In this document: positions 8,202 through 17,067 of the stretch, piece by piece | Layout: every line of letters begins with the position of its first letter | Position numbering within the stretch: the stretch's first letter is position 1 | Source of the DNA: Shimazuella soli | GTDB taxonomy: Bacteria > Bacillota > Bacilli > Thermoactinomycetales > Thermoactinomycetaceae | Length of the DNA: 64,000 bases | Assembly (NCBI RefSeq): GCF_022511585.1 | Contig: NZ_JAKWBN010000005.1 | Span: 62,001 to 126,000, forward strand | Direction of reading: 5' to 3' | Notes under the pieces: generated by a model | What the model was told of the DNA's origin: nothing | The model's input: only the letters and a program-made list of their open reading frames with translations | Database searches by the model: none | Translations under genes and position numbers: made by a program

Positions 8202-9863
8202 TTGTATATCAAGAAAAGGTGGATCCTCCTATTTTTAGTAGTTGTTATAGGAGTTGCAATTGGATATATTTATAATCATTTTTTTCAGGAAAACGAAGCA
8301 GAACAAGTATGTTGCAAAAAACACTACATAAAAGTCCCATCTGTTTTAACAATAACAGAATCAACTCCCATACCGATCTTGGACAGCTCCAAAGCAAATC
8401 AGCAAATTACATATAATATTTTGAATCAAGTACAAGAAGGTTTGATGAGACTTGGTTCAAATGATGTTCCCGTACCAGGTTTAGCTGAATCCTATCAAGT
8501 GAGTCCGGATTATCGAACTTATACTTTTACAATTCGAAAAAATGCACGATGGAGTGATGGAAAGCCTGTAACTGCAAATGATTTTAAATATGCATGGGAA
8601 AGAGCATTAAACCCAGCAAATGAATATGAATATGCATTCTTATTTTATCCCATTCATAACGCACAAGCATATTCTTTAGGAAAAGTAGGGGCTGATCAGG
8701 TTGGTGTTTCTGTTACAGATGAAAGTCACTTGACTGTTCAATTAGACAAACCAGATCCTAATTTTTTAAGTCTTGTAACACTTACCCCTTTTCTTCCGAT
8801 TAGAAGTGATTTGGTCGAAAAATATGGGGAGAGCTATGCAACATCACCTGAAACGATGAGCTTTACAGGTCCTTTTGTATTGCAATCATTCACACCACAA
8901 AAAGCAGAATTGATAAAGAATAAATCATACTGGGATCAAGCAAAGGTTAAGCTCACAGCAGTAGATATTAATGTTGAAGTGGACCAGAATAAGCAAATAG
9001 AAGATTATAAGTCTGAATTAACAAGTAATATTAAATCAAATGGAATAAACTTAAGGAATTCTAAAGATTATCGAAGTGTTATTAATGTTTCTAGAGGTGT
9101 TTCTGATTTTCTTGAAATGAATGAAGCTAAAATGACACTAAAAAACGAATCAATTAGGAAAGCAATAACTTTACAAATTAATAATAAAGAAATTCAAAAA
9201 TTCCTTTCTGATGGTTCTGTGGCTGCTAAAGGAGTAATTCCACCAGTACTTAAAACAAACAACAATAAAGTTATAAATTCTAAAGTTCAAATCACTTATT
9301 CTCAAAAAGCTGTGAAAGATTCATTATCTAAAGGATACCAAGAGCTTGGAGTGTCTAAATTACCTGATTTAAAGTTGTTAACATATAATGATAATCGATC
9401 TATTCTATTAGCAAAAGAAATAAAAAAACAACTAGGTACTATAGGTATAAATGTAACTATAGAGAGACTCGATCCAAGTGAAAAATACAAAAAAGAATCT
9501 GAAGGAGATTTTGATCTGTCTATTTCGGAGTGGTCATTAAAATATAATGATCCAGATGAGTTTTTGTCATTATGGAAAAGTAATTCTGATACTAATATTT
9601 CTAGATTTGCTGATCCACACTATGATTCACTACTAAATCAAGCTTCGCTTGAATCTAATCCAACTAAAAGGACTCAGCTTCTTCAGGAAGCTGAAAGGTA
9701 TCTGATTGTCGATAAAGCTGTTGTTATGCCATTAATATATGTTAATGATTTGAGGTTGCAGAAACCTTATGTGAAAAATGTGCTGTATCATCCTTTTGGT
9801 GCAGATTATTCTTTAAAGTGGGCCACTTATCAACCTCCTAAACAAGTAGAGGCGACCAAATAG
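8202..9863 (+). CDS. Oligopeptide ABC transporter substrate-binding protein
   Basis: A 553-residue SBP_bac_5 (OppA-type) protein, starting at TTG 8202 behind AAAGGAGG. Residues 5-27 form a membrane anchor or uncleaved signal without a lipobox, which is unusual because Gram-positive OppA proteins are normally lipoproteins. Family motifs are PVPGLAESYQVSPDYRTYTF, RKNARWSDGKPVTANDFKYA and the ATP-independent closure region ending LKWATY. No permease or ATPase genes are adjacent, so it would serve a transporter encoded elsewhere or act as a sensor. The middle third (about 9.0-9.5 kb) looks more A+T-rich by eye. Confidence 0.88.
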   Translation: MYIKKRWILLFLVVVIGVAIGYIYNHFFQENEAEQVCCKKHYIKVPSVLTITESTPIPILDSSKANQQITYNILNQVQEGLMRLGSNDVPVPGLAESYQVSPDYRTYTFTIRKNARWSDGKPVTANDFKYAWERALNPANEYEYAFLFYPIHNAQAYSLGKVGADQVGVSVTDESHLTVQLDKPDPNFLSLVTLTPFLPIRSDLVEKYGESYATSPETMSFTGPFVLQSFTPQKAELIKNKSYWDQAKVKLTAVDINVEVDQNKQIEDYKSELTSNIKSNGINLRNSKDYRSVINVSRGVSDFLEMNEAKMTLKNESIRKAITLQINNKEIQKFLSDGSVAAKGVIPPVLKTNNNKVINSKVQITYSQKAVKDSLSKGYQELGVSKLPDLKLLTYNDNRSILLAKEIKKQLGTIGINVTIERLDPSEKYKKESEGDFDLSISEWSLKYNDPDEFLSLWKSNSDTNISRFADPHYDSLLNQASLESNPTKRTQLLQEAERYLIVDKAVVMPLIYVNDLRLQKPYVKNVLYHPFGADYSLKWATYQPPKQVEATK

Positions 9864-9875
9864 GTCGCCTCTTTC
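9849..9875. terminator. Terminator overlapping SBP stop codon
   Basis: A 9-bp stem GAGGCGACC/GGTCGCCTC (9849-9857, 9863-9871) is followed by TTTCT. It lies between convergent genes. Confidence 0.8.
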
Positions 9876-9883
9876 TACGTATA

Positions 9884-10105
9884 TTATAATACTTGTTCTA
9901 CTTCGCGAACTTCTGGAATTTCTTCCATCAACGCACGTTCTATTCCTGCTTTTAAAGTGATGGTAGAACTAGGGCAGCTTCCACAAGCCCCGAGCAAACG
10001 AACTCGAACAATACCTTCTTCGACTTCTACTAATTCGACGTCTCCGCCATCACGTTGGATATAAGGACGCAATTTATCTAAAATTTCTTGAACTCGTTCT
10101 TCCAT
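9884..10105 (-). CDS. yutI: NifU C-terminal domain Fe-S scaffold (YutI/Nfu-like)
   Basis: A 73-residue protein starting at ATG 10105 behind GAAAGGAG; the frame runs further upstream but overlaps the mccA promoter and has no better start. It is the stand-alone NifU-like domain: [16 protein letters not shown], then [13 protein letters not shown] with the CxxC that binds a bridging 4Fe-4S cluster, and a C-terminal helix. It delivers clusters to apo-proteins. An A-type carrier gene lies at 17361. Confidence 0.93.
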   Translation of the reverse strand: MEERVQEILDKLRPYIQRDGGDVELVEVEEGIVRVRLLGACGSCPSSTITLKAGIERALMEEIPEVREVEQVL

Positions 10106-10250
10106 TTTCAAAATCTCCTTTCGGTTGTTGAAATGCATCATTGCTATTGTATGCCTTCTTGGAAAAGAAAGCAATGTAGCAAATTTATTCAAGTTCCTGT
10201 TAAAATGAGAATACGTTTTTAAGGATATTGCTAAGGGAGTAGGAAATGGT

Positions 10251-11171
10251 ATGAGTAAAATATATGAGGGAATCCATGAGTTGATTGGGAACACTCCAAT
10301 AATGCGATTAAAATCTTTCTCCAAGCAGGCAAATATACTCGCTAAATTGGAATTTTTTAATCCTGGTGGCAGTGTAAAAGATCGACTTGGAGTCTCACTT
10401 ATTAAGGCAGGAGAATCAACTGGTAAGTTAAAAGCAGGTGGAACTATTATTGAGCCGACTGCAGGGAACACAGGGATTGGTTTGGCTTTAGCTGCTGTTG
10501 GAACAGATTATCGTGTGATTTGTGTTGTGCCTTCCAAATTTTCAATGGAGAAACAAGAAATCATGCGCGCATTAGGAGCGACAGTTGTGAATACTCCTAC
10601 TGAAGAAGGAATAAAAGGGGCAATTGCTAAAGCAAAAAAACTCTTGGAAGAAATCCCTAATTCCTACATCCCTCAACAGTTTGATAATCCAGCAAATCCT
10701 ATCGCACACTATGAAACGACTGGTCCAGAAATTTGGGAGCAGACTGGAGGAAAAGTGGATGTGTTTGTTGCAGGTGCTGGATCATCAGGTACATTTATGG
10801 GTGTCGCACGCTATTTGAAAGAGAAAAATCCTAGCATTCGAAATGTAATTGTGGAACCACAAGGATCTATCATCAGTGGTGGAGAATCTGGTCCTCACAA
10901 GACAGAAGGAATTGGCATGGAGTTTTTTCCGCCATTTTTTGTACATGAGTTAATTGATAAAGTTTATACCGTTGATGATGTAGATTCTTTTGCTATGGTG
11001 AATAAATTAGCAGAACAAGAAGGATTGTTGGTGGGGAGTTCTGCTGGTGCAGCATGTTTTGCAGCAGTACAAGAAGAAATAAATGCATTGCCAAATGCAA
11101 ATATTGTGGTACTATTTGCAGATAGTAGTGATCGCTATCTCAGTAAGAAAATTTTCCAAGGAGGAGAATGA
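10251..11171 (+). CDS. mccA: O-acetylserine-dependent cystathionine beta-synthase (MccA)
   Basis: This 306-residue PLP fold-type II enzyme starts at ATG 10251 behind AAGGGAG. The Schiff-base lysine lies in [10 protein letters not shown] (about residue 42). The PLP-phosphate and substrate loops are [10 protein letters not shown] and [10 protein letters not shown]. It resembles CysK, but its coupling to mccB identifies it as the first enzyme of reverse transsulfuration, joining homocysteine to acetylserine or serine. It overlaps mccB by 4 nt (ATGA). A plain cysteine synthase role is the alternative. Confidence 0.85.
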   Translation: MSKIYEGIHELIGNTPIMRLKSFSKQANILAKLEFFNPGGSVKDRLGVSLIKAGESTGKLKAGGTIIEPTAGNTGIGLALAAVGTDYRVICVVPSKFSMEKQEIMRALGATVVNTPTEEGIKGAIAKAKKLLEEIPNSYIPQQFDNPANPIAHYETTGPEIWEQTGGKVDVFVAGAGSSGTFMGVARYLKEKNPSIRNVIVEPQGSIISGGESGPHKTEGIGMEFFPPFFVHELIDKVYTVDDVDSFAMVNKLAEQEGLLVGSSAGAACFAAVQEEINALPNANIVVLFADSSDRYLSKKIFQGGE

Positions 11172-12304
11172 ATATGAAAATGGACACAAAACTGATTCAT
11201 GGAAGTCATTTAATAGATGAACAAACAGGTGCAGTAAGTATTCCTATTTATCAAGTTTCAACTTACAAACAAGATGAAGTGGGAAAACACCGTGGATATG
11301 AGTATTCTCGTACTGGAAACCCGACCCGTCAAGCTTTAGAGGATTATATTGCTGCTCTGGAGAATGGGGCAAGAGGGCTCGCTTTTTCATCGGGTATGTC
11401 TGCTACTGGAACAGTACTATCTCTATTTGAGCAAGGAGATCATATTATTTGCAGTGATGATGTGTATGGTGGTACGTTTCGCATTATGGATAAAGTATTT
11501 CGACGTTTTGGATTAGAGGTTTCTTACGTGAACACTAGCGACCTATCTGCTGTGGAACATGCCTTTAAGCCTAATACGAAAGCTCTTTTTGTCGAAACTC
11601 CGACTAATCCGCTCTTAAAAGTATCCGATATTTCGGCATTGAGTGCATTGGCGAAGTCGAAAAAAGCTATCTTTATTGTCGATAATACGTTTTATACGCC
11701 ATATTGGCAAAATCCACTTGATCTAGGGGCAGATATTGTAGTACATAGTGCTACCAAATATTTAGGTGGACATAGTGATGTCGTGGCAGGTTTGGTTGTC
11801 ACTAAAGAAGCAGAACTAGGAGAGAAGCTTCACTTTTATCAAAATGCTATCGGTGGAGTACTTGGTCCACAAGATTCTTGGCTTTTGATGAGAGGGATGA
11901 AAACATTAGGTTTACGAATGAAGCAGCATGAATTTGGAGCAAATAAAATCGCAGACTGGTTATCCACCAAAGTGGAAAAAGTATATTATCCAGGTTTGCC
12001 AACACATCCCAATCATGAAATTGCAAAAAAACAAGCACGAGGTTTTGGAGGAATGATATCATTTGATGTAGGGGATGGCGAAAAAGCAGCTACAGCCCTA
12101 ACAAAAGTGAAGTATTTTACTCTAGCAGAAAGTTTAGGTGCGGTGGAGAGTTTGATCTCTATTCCAGCAAAAATGACGCATGCCTCGATTCCAGCTGAAA
12201 CAAGAGCAAAATTAGGCATTACAGATGGTTTGATTCGTATTTCTGTTGGGATTGAAGACGTGGAAGACTTGATCAATGATTTAAATCAGGCTATCTTTGC
12301 ATAA
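11168..12304 (+). CDS. mccB: Cystathionine gamma-lyase / homocysteine gamma-lyase (MccB)
   Basis: This 378-residue Cys/Met-metabolism PLP enzyme has its start codon overlapping the mccA stop; ATG 11174 is an alternative start. Motifs include YEYSRTGNPTRQALE near the N-terminus, the lysine motif HSATKYLGGHSD (about residue 195), DNTFYTPYWQNPLDLGAD and SLGAVESLISIPAKMTHAS near the C-terminus. It releases cysteine from cystathionine. Together with mccA it converts methionine-derived homocysteine to cysteine. The next gene, yuzD, starts 14 nt downstream. Confidence 0.92.
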   Translation: MNMKMDTKLIHGSHLIDEQTGAVSIPIYQVSTYKQDEVGKHRGYEYSRTGNPTRQALEDYIAALENGARGLAFSSGMSATGTVLSLFEQGDHIICSDDVYGGTFRIMDKVFRRFGLEVSYVNTSDLSAVEHAFKPNTKALFVETPTNPLLKVSDISALSALAKSKKAIFIVDNTFYTPYWQNPLDLGADIVVHSATKYLGGHSDVVAGLVVTKEAELGEKLHFYQNAIGGVLGPQDSWLLMRGMKTLGLRMKQHEFGANKIADWLSTKVEKVYYPGLPTHPNHEIAKKQARGFGGMISFDVGDGEKAATALTKVKYFTLAESLGAVESLISIPAKMTHASIPAETRAKLGITDGLIRISVGIEDVEDLINDLNQAIFA

Positions 12305-12317
12305 AGAAGGTATTCTC

Positions 12318-12647
12318 ATGATAGATTTATATGTCTATGGGGCAGATCAAGTCTGCCCTAGCTGTGTATCTTTTCCATCTACCAAAGAAACAGCATCTTG
12401 GCTTACACATGCATTAGAGCGTAAATATGGTAACCAAGTTACTGTTCATTATGTCGATATCTATTCTCCAAATGGAGAAGAACAAGTCCAATTTGCAAAA
12501 AGAGTATTAGAAGAAGATTTGTGGTATCCTGTTGTTGTAATACAAAATGAGGTAATTGCAGAAGGCAATCCTAAGTTAAAAACAATCTGTGATAGATTGG
12601 AAAAATTAGGGTTAGGAAAAGTGATTGATCATGAGGCCACTAATTGA
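12318..12647 (+). CDS. yuzD: YuzD family thioredoxin-like protein (DUF1462)
   Basis: This 109-residue protein starts at ATG 12318 behind AAGAAGG. It has the DUF1462 pattern: LYVYGADQVCPSCVSFPSTK with a CxxC, VTVHYVDIYSP and DLWYPVVVIQNEVIAEGNP. The fold is predicted thioredoxin-like. The function is unknown; the neighbouring yuzB and nifU-like genes hint at Fe-S or redox chemistry. It overlaps yuzB by 17 nt. Confidence 0.88.
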   Translation: MIDLYVYGADQVCPSCVSFPSTKETASWLTHALERKYGNQVTVHYVDIYSPNGEEQVQFAKRVLEEDLWYPVVVIQNEVIAEGNPKLKTICDRLEKLGLGKVIDHEATN

Positions 12648-12870
12648 GTTTTGCGTGAATAACTTAACTCCAGATGTACTCGAAATAAAAGCGAAATTAG
12701 AAAGCAATTTGGATTTTGATGTCTTGGAATACGGTTGTTTAGGTAATTGCGGTCTTTGTGCTAAATTCCCGTATGCTTTAGTAAATGGAGAAGTAATTAC
12801 GGCAGATACAGCTGAAGAACTATATAAAAAAATACTACAAGCATGTGAAGAAATGGAATTTCGTTATTGA
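12631..12870 (+). CDS. yuzB: YuzB family protein (DUF1450)
   Basis: A 79-residue protein, MRPLIEFCVNNL at the start and VLEYGCLGNCGLCAKFPYALVNGE in the middle. Four cysteines (one near residue 8, then CxxxCxxC) suggest a metal or Fe-S site. ATG 12631 fits the family N-terminus; an in-frame TTG at 12625 is possible. The start lies inside yuzD, so translation is likely coupled. A terminator follows. Confidence 0.88.
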   Translation: MRPLIEFCVNNLTPDVLEIKAKLESNLDFDVLEYGCLGNCGLCAKFPYALVNGEVITADTAEELYKKILQACEEMEFRY

Positions 12871-12875
12871 TTGTA

Positions 12876-12906
12876 AGCCTTGATTTTAATAATCAAGGCT
12901 ATTTTT
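12876..12906 (+). terminator. Terminator after yuzB
   Basis: A 10-bp stem (12876-12885 with 12891-12900) is followed by ATTTTTATA. Confidence 0.85.
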
Positions 12907-12915
12907 ATATCGTCA

Positions 12916-13899
12916 TTATATTTTCCATTGAATCATCATTCCTAAGTGTGTCAATCCACCACCAAAACCATAGAGCATTAGTGTATCTTCAGTTTGAACT
13001 TTACCCTCTTTGATACCTAAATCTAAAGCTAATGGAATAGATGCGGCAGATGTATTTCCATATTGTGTTATACTTGTTAACGTTCGATTTATGGAAATGC
13101 CTGATTTTTCGCAGATGGCTTCAATCATCCTTAAATTGGCACTGTGAGGAACAAACCAGTTGATATCTTCTTTTGCGTACCCTGTTTTATCAAGTAGTCT
13201 TGTAATCCCTTGTGGAACAGTACGCACAGCCCATTTGTATACTTCTCTTCCATTCTGAACTATTTTCCCTGAACAATTTAGTGGAGTAGTACCGAAAGAG
13301 TCAGAAAAATTTGTTCGATAAACATGAACTCCTCCTTGTCCATCTGTCCCCATATGTTGATCGAGAAAACTAGGGTTTTCTCGATCGTATTCAATCAACA
13401 TTGCACCAGCACCATCACCAAATAATATACAGGTTGTCCTATCTGTATAATCTGTCACTTTTGAAAATGTTTCTGTTGCCACTACTAAAATTTTTTTGTG
13501 CGTTTCAGCTGTAATGAGACTGTTAGCCATGTGCAGGGCATAAGTAAATCCTGCACATGTTGCATTTAGATCAAATGCCCCAGTAAAAGGAATGTGGAAA
13601 TAGTTCTGAATTTGACATGCTACACTAGGAAAAATGTGATCTGGGGTTGCAGTTGCGACAATGATACAATCAACATCATCCAAACTCTTTTTATATCTCT
13701 GTATAAGATTTTCAATAGCTCTAAAAGCTAATATAGAGGAATATTCCTTTTCTCCTGCAATTCTCCGTTCTTTGATTCCTGTACGCTGGATAATCCATTC
13801 ATCACTTGTTTCTACCATTTTTTCTAAATCCTGATTGGTTAAAATTTGCTCAGGAACATAGGAGCCAATAGCTGTGATTCGAGCTTTTGATTTCGTCAT
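12916..13899 (-). CDS. fabH: Beta-ketoacyl-ACP synthase III (FabH)
   Basis: This 327-residue thiolase-fold enzyme starts at ATG 13899 behind GAGGACATAAG. The catalytic triad is visible: Cys in NATCAGFTYAL (about residue 112), His in FVPHSANLRMIE (about 250) and Asn in YGNTSAAS (about 280). FDLNATCAG and GFGGGLTHLG are typical. It condenses acyl-CoA primers with malonyl-ACP to start fatty-acid synthesis; branched primers are expected in Bacillales. No fabF is adjacent, so it resembles the stand-alone FabHB paralogue. A FapR-type operator lies 39 bp upstream. Confidence 0.93.
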   Translation of the reverse strand: MTKSKARITAIGSYVPEQILTNQDLEKMVETSDEWIIQRTGIKERRIAGEKEYSSILAFRAIENLIQRYKKSLDDVDCIIVATATPDHIFPSVACQIQNYFHIPFTGAFDLNATCAGFTYALHMANSLITAETHKKILVVATETFSKVTDYTDRTTCILFGDGAGAMLIEYDRENPSFLDQHMGTDGQGGVHVYRTNFSDSFGTTPLNCSGKIVQNGREVYKWAVRTVPQGITRLLDKTGYAKEDINWFVPHSANLRMIEAICEKSGISINRTLTSITQYGNTSAASIPLALDLGIKEGKVQTEDTLMLYGFGGGLTHLGMMIQWKI

Positions 13900-13937
13900 C
13901 TTATGTCCTCATTTCGACTCTATTTTACGACCTGATA

Positions 13938-13954
13938 TTAGTACTAGGTACTAA
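13938..13954 (-). promoter_or_regulatory. FapR operator upstream of fabH
   Basis: TTAGTACTAGGTACTAA is a nearly perfect 17-bp palindrome matching the known FapR consensus (TTAGTACCTxGTxxTAA). FapR represses fatty-acid and phospholipid synthesis genes and is released by malonyl-CoA. Confidence 0.88.
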
Positions 13955-14028
13955 ATTACTTTATCATTTTCTATAAGCATTCCGCAACTTTCTTTTTGTG
14001 AAGTATAAAAACGAGTTTAAACGAAATA

Positions 14029-14056
14029 AACCCACTAAATAAGTGGGTTTTTCATC
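14029..14056 (-). terminator. Terminator of mqnBDE
   Basis: An AAACCCACT/AAGTGGGTTT stem with a short AAAT loop lies just past the mqnE stop. T-rich sequence follows on both strands. Confidence 0.75.
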
Positions 14057-14078
14057 ATAGCTTTGGTGGAAAAGCAGA

Positions 14079-15155
14079 TTAAGCGTATACTTTTATTTCG
14101 TTATAAAAGGTGTCTCGTTCAACAGGAACCCGGTTTGCACCTTGAATCAACCATTTCAGTTCATCACGTGTAATACCTGATTGAGTCAATGCTCCTACTG
14201 CATGGCTAATCCGTTCTTCAACCAATGTTCCATGGATATCGGAAGCTCCAAATTGAGTGGCTAGCTGGGTTAACTGAGGTCCAATATTGATCCAATAGGC
14301 TTTGATATGTGGGAAATTATCTAGCATCAGACGACTGATAGCAATGGTTCGCATATCGTCCATGGCAGAAGTACGTCTTTTTAGCGATGCAGAAGTTTTC
14401 CTTGGCTGCATTGCCAGCGGGATGAATACCATAAATCCCTTCGTTTCGTCTTGAAGTTCACGAACACGTATCATGTGGATAAGGCGTTCTTCTAGCGATT
14501 CAATCGATCCATAAAGCATGGTAGCATGTGTTTTTAATCCAAGGGAGTGCGCGATGCGGTGTGCTTCTAACCATCCATCTGTGCTTGCTTTATCAGGACT
14601 CATTTTAGCCCGATAGCGTTCTGTTAATATTTCTGCTCCACCACCTGGAAGAGTATCTAGACCTACATCTATTAACTCTTTGAGGATGGTTTCTGGCGTG
14701 CGACCGGAAATTTGAGCAAAAAATTGAATCTCAGCACCAGTGTAAGCCTTTATGGTGATATTGGGATAATGTTTCTTTAAAGTAGAAATGGTATTCAGAT
14801 AGTAGTCAAATGGAACAGTATGGTTGTGTCCTCCGACGATATGAAATTCACGGGTACCTTCTGTAATACGTGTCTCAACGTAATGAAGTAGCTCATCCAT
14901 TGACATGGTATAAGCTCCATCCTCATCCGGATCACGTCTGAATCCACAAAACGCACATTTTGCTTCACAGACGTTGGTTGGATTGATGTATAAGTTTTCA
15001 ATAAAGTAAACTTTATTTCCATTCCTTTTCAAATTAACCTCGTTTGCAAGTTGGGCGATTTGCAGAAGATCTGGGGATTGATAGAGTGTTAATCCGTCCT
15101 CTAATGATAATCGTTCTCCAGCTCTCACTTTTTCTATAATTTCTTGAAGCATCAT
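14079..15155 (-). CDS. mqnE: Aminofutalosine synthase (MqnE)
   Basis: This 358-residue radical-SAM enzyme has the cluster motif CEAKCAFCGFRRDPDE (CxxxCxxC, about residues 63-70), the IVGGHNHTVPFDYY segment and GGGAEIL (about 178). These separate MqnE from the related MqnC. It joins 3-[(1-carboxyvinyl)oxy]benzoate with SAM to make aminofutalosine. It is the third gene in mqnB-mqnD-mqnE. mqnA and mqnC are not in the window. Confidence 0.93.
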   Translation of the reverse strand: MMLQEIIEKVRAGERLSLEDGLTLYQSPDLLQIAQLANEVNLKRNGNKVYFIENLYINPTNVCEAKCAFCGFRRDPDEDGAYTMSMDELLHYVETRITEGTREFHIVGGHNHTVPFDYYLNTISTLKKHYPNITIKAYTGAEIQFFAQISGRTPETILKELIDVGLDTLPGGGAEILTERYRAKMSPDKASTDGWLEAHRIAHSLGLKTHATMLYGSIESLEERLIHMIRVRELQDETKGFMVFIPLAMQPRKTSASLKRRTSAMDDMRTIAISRLMLDNFPHIKAYWINIGPQLTQLATQFGASDIHGTLVEERISHAVGALTQSGITRDELKWLIQGANRVPVERDTFYNEIKVYA

Positions 15156-15184
15156 GTATTCTCCTCTCTAGTGCTATTATCCGG

Positions 15185-16018
15185 TTACTTTATCAAAAGG
15201 GATTTATAATCAACGGTTGGAATAAAACCTTCCTTCATTGCTCTTGTAAGTAAAGCATGTATAGCTTGATAACCTTCTTTTCCTAAATCATGAGAGAATG
15301 AATTGACGTATAAATCGATATGCTCCTGAGCTACATTCCAATCTAATTCTTGGGCATGATCCATAACGTATTTCTGAGAAGATCTAGGATGTTTTTGAGC
15401 ATGAGCAAGGGAAGCTCTGATCCACTGTGCAATTTTAGTCAAATCGAGCGTTTTTTTGGCAATAATCGCACCTAAAGGGATAGGAAGAGACGTATCTTTT
15501 TCCCACCAATCTCCAAGGTCTACAACACATCGTAATCCATATGATGGATAAGTAAACCTCGCTTCATGAATAACCAATCCTGCATCCATTTTCCCATCGG
15601 CAATAGCTGGCATAATTTCATGGAAAGGTAAAACATGGATTTCTTTTATTCCTTCTGGTACATGTTTTGCAATCCACAAACGAAATAACAAAAAAGCAGT
15701 GGAGCGTTCACTGGGAACAGCAATGCTTTTTCCAGCAAGTGAAACATTCTCTTGCCCTTGCTTTGTAAGTATAAGCGGGCCGCACCCTCGCCCAAGTGCA
15801 CCACCACATGGTAATAGCCCGTAGCTTTCATGCACCCATGGAAGTGAAGCGTAAGATATTTTTAAAATATCTGGTCCATCTGCTTTTTCAGCTAACGTAT
15901 TGGTTATATCAATATCGGCATAAGTTACCTTTAGTTTAGGAGCATCTGGTATTAGTCCGTTTACCCATGCATGAAAGATAAAAGTATCATTGGGACATGG
16001 AGAAAAAGCAATATCCAT
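15185..16018 (-). CDS. mqnD: 1,4-dihydroxy-6-naphthoate synthase (MqnD)
   Basis: A 277-residue periplasmic-binding-fold enzyme. The N-terminus IAFSPCPNDTFIFHAW is diagnostic, followed by LKISYASLPWVHESYGLLPCGGALGRGCGP-type strands and GLVIHEARFTYPSYGL. It converts cyclic dehypoxanthinylfutalosine to 1,4-dihydroxy-6-naphthoate. Its ATG shares a base with the mqnB stop (TAATG), indicating coupled translation. No signal peptide is present, as expected for this cytosolic enzyme. Confidence 0.95.
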   Translation of the reverse strand: MDIAFSPCPNDTFIFHAWVNGLIPDAPKLKVTYADIDITNTLAEKADGPDILKISYASLPWVHESYGLLPCGGALGRGCGPLILTKQGQENVSLAGKSIAVPSERSTAFLLFRLWIAKHVPEGIKEIHVLPFHEIMPAIADGKMDAGLVIHEARFTYPSYGLRCVVDLGDWWEKDTSLPIPLGAIIAKKTLDLTKIAQWIRASLAHAQKHPRSSQKYVMDHAQELDWNVAQEHIDLYVNSFSHDLGKEGYQAIHALLTRAMKEGFIPTVDYKSLLIK

Positions 16019-16743
16019 TATTTATCTGCTTCTTTCTGTAAATGGTTTGTTTCCTTTGAAATTTCCTTTAGAACCATTCCTACTTTTTTTAGTTGAGAAA
16101 ATGCTTCTTTAAAACGCCATTTCGACTTATCTCTAGGTCCAACAAGATTAGATATAGCTCGTATTTCGACAAATGGAACAGAAAAAGAGTCAGCAACAGA
16201 TGCTACACCAAAACCTTCCATTGCTTCTGCAACTGCCATTGGATAGCGATCAGTTAAATGCTGTGCAGTAGTTTTTGTTCCAGTTACTGTTGATAAAGTT
16301 AAAATAGTACCTGTAATCGTTTGATTTATTTTCGATTGAAAGATAATTTTAAGAGATTGAACAAAATCAGAAGTCGTAGAAAACCTTGTTTTACCAAGCT
16401 CCAACTCCTCCAGTGACAGAAACTTCTCAGGCGACTGAGCTCCTAAATCAGCAGCAATAACTTGGTCAGAAATCACCAAGTCTCCAATAGAAGTGTGGTT
16501 TTCAAATCCACCTGCTATGCCAGCACATATAACAAGATCATATTTTTGCTTAGAAAGTAGTTTCGTCGTTTCAATAGCAGCAGAGATAGAACCAACACCT
16601 ACAACTTCGACGTCGACTGATGTAGGTTGACCTAACCCGTCTAGTAAAGCCATTTTCTCAGCTAGGACGGAAGTTACTATGATGATTTTTATGTTCGTAT
16701 TTTTGGAATCTGGTGGTGAGTCTCCAAGTGTTTCTTGGATCAT
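16018..16743 (-). CDS. mqnB: Futalosine hydrolase (MqnB)
   Basis: This 241-residue nucleoside-phosphorylase-like hydrolase starts at ATG 16743 behind AAAGGAGAG. Features are IIIVTSVLAEKMALLDGL at the N-terminus, DLVICAGIAGGF, GDLVISDQVIAADLGAQSPE and AVAEAMEGFGVASVAD with the substrate-binding Glu-Met-Glu. It removes hypoxanthine or adenine from (amino)futalosine. The first 17 residues are a polar extension. A minus-strand attenuator-like hairpin lies about 85 bp upstream. Confidence 0.92.
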   Translation of the reverse strand: MIQETLGDSPPDSKNTNIKIIIVTSVLAEKMALLDGLGQPTSVDVEVVGVGSISAAIETTKLLSKQKYDLVICAGIAGGFENHTSIGDLVISDQVIAADLGAQSPEKFLSLEELELGKTRFSTTSDFVQSLKIIFQSKINQTITGTILTLSTVTGTKTTAQHLTDRYPMAVAEAMEGFGVASVADSFSVPFVEIRAISNLVGPRDKSKWRFKEAFSQLKKVGMVLKEISKETNHLQKEADK

Positions 16744-16813
16744 TTCTCTCTCCTTTGCATTTCTTCAGGATGGACAATTTTCTAGTATCTAAATAATAAT
16801 AAGCAATCTTGAC

Positions 16814-16856
16814 CTAAAAAAGAAAAAACTTGTTTTGAACTTCTTTTAAACAAGTT
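16814..16856 (-). terminator. Attenuator-like hairpin in the mqn leader
   Basis: AACTTGTTT/AAACAAGTT (16827-16835 with 16848-16856) forms a 9-bp stem. On the minus strand it is followed by TTTTTTCTTTTTT. No minus-strand gene lies between it and 17754, so it would act in the mqnB leader rather than terminate an upstream gene. The remainder of 16744-17067 is A+T-rich, with the spo0E-type promoter at its right end. Confidence 0.5.
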
Positions 16857-16999
16857 CATTTTATCACAAAGTTATGGTTATCACCTATCCCTAAAAAATG
16901 GACAGGACAAAACCCTCGTAAATGTAGATATTTGTCAATGTTTTTGTCGTGATCAAAATACAAAAAAAAACAAAACTGAAAAAAATGTAAAAAAATAGC

Positions 17000-17027
17000 T
17001 TACAAAAATCGTGTTAACATGTATACT
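17000..17027 (+). promoter_or_regulatory. Sigma-A-like promoter of the Spo0E-like gene
   Basis: TTACAA (17000-17005), a 16-bp spacer and TATACT (17022-17027) lie 40 bp upstream of the ATG. Confidence 0.5.
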
Positions 17028-17067
17028 AAAAATTGGTAGCAGATAAAGAATGAAGGAGGGCTTAAAG

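Noticed and set aside
9884-10471. 195-codon version of the NifU-like gene
   Set aside because: The extension overlaps the mccA promoter and 5' end; the 73-codon form has a good ribosome site and family length.
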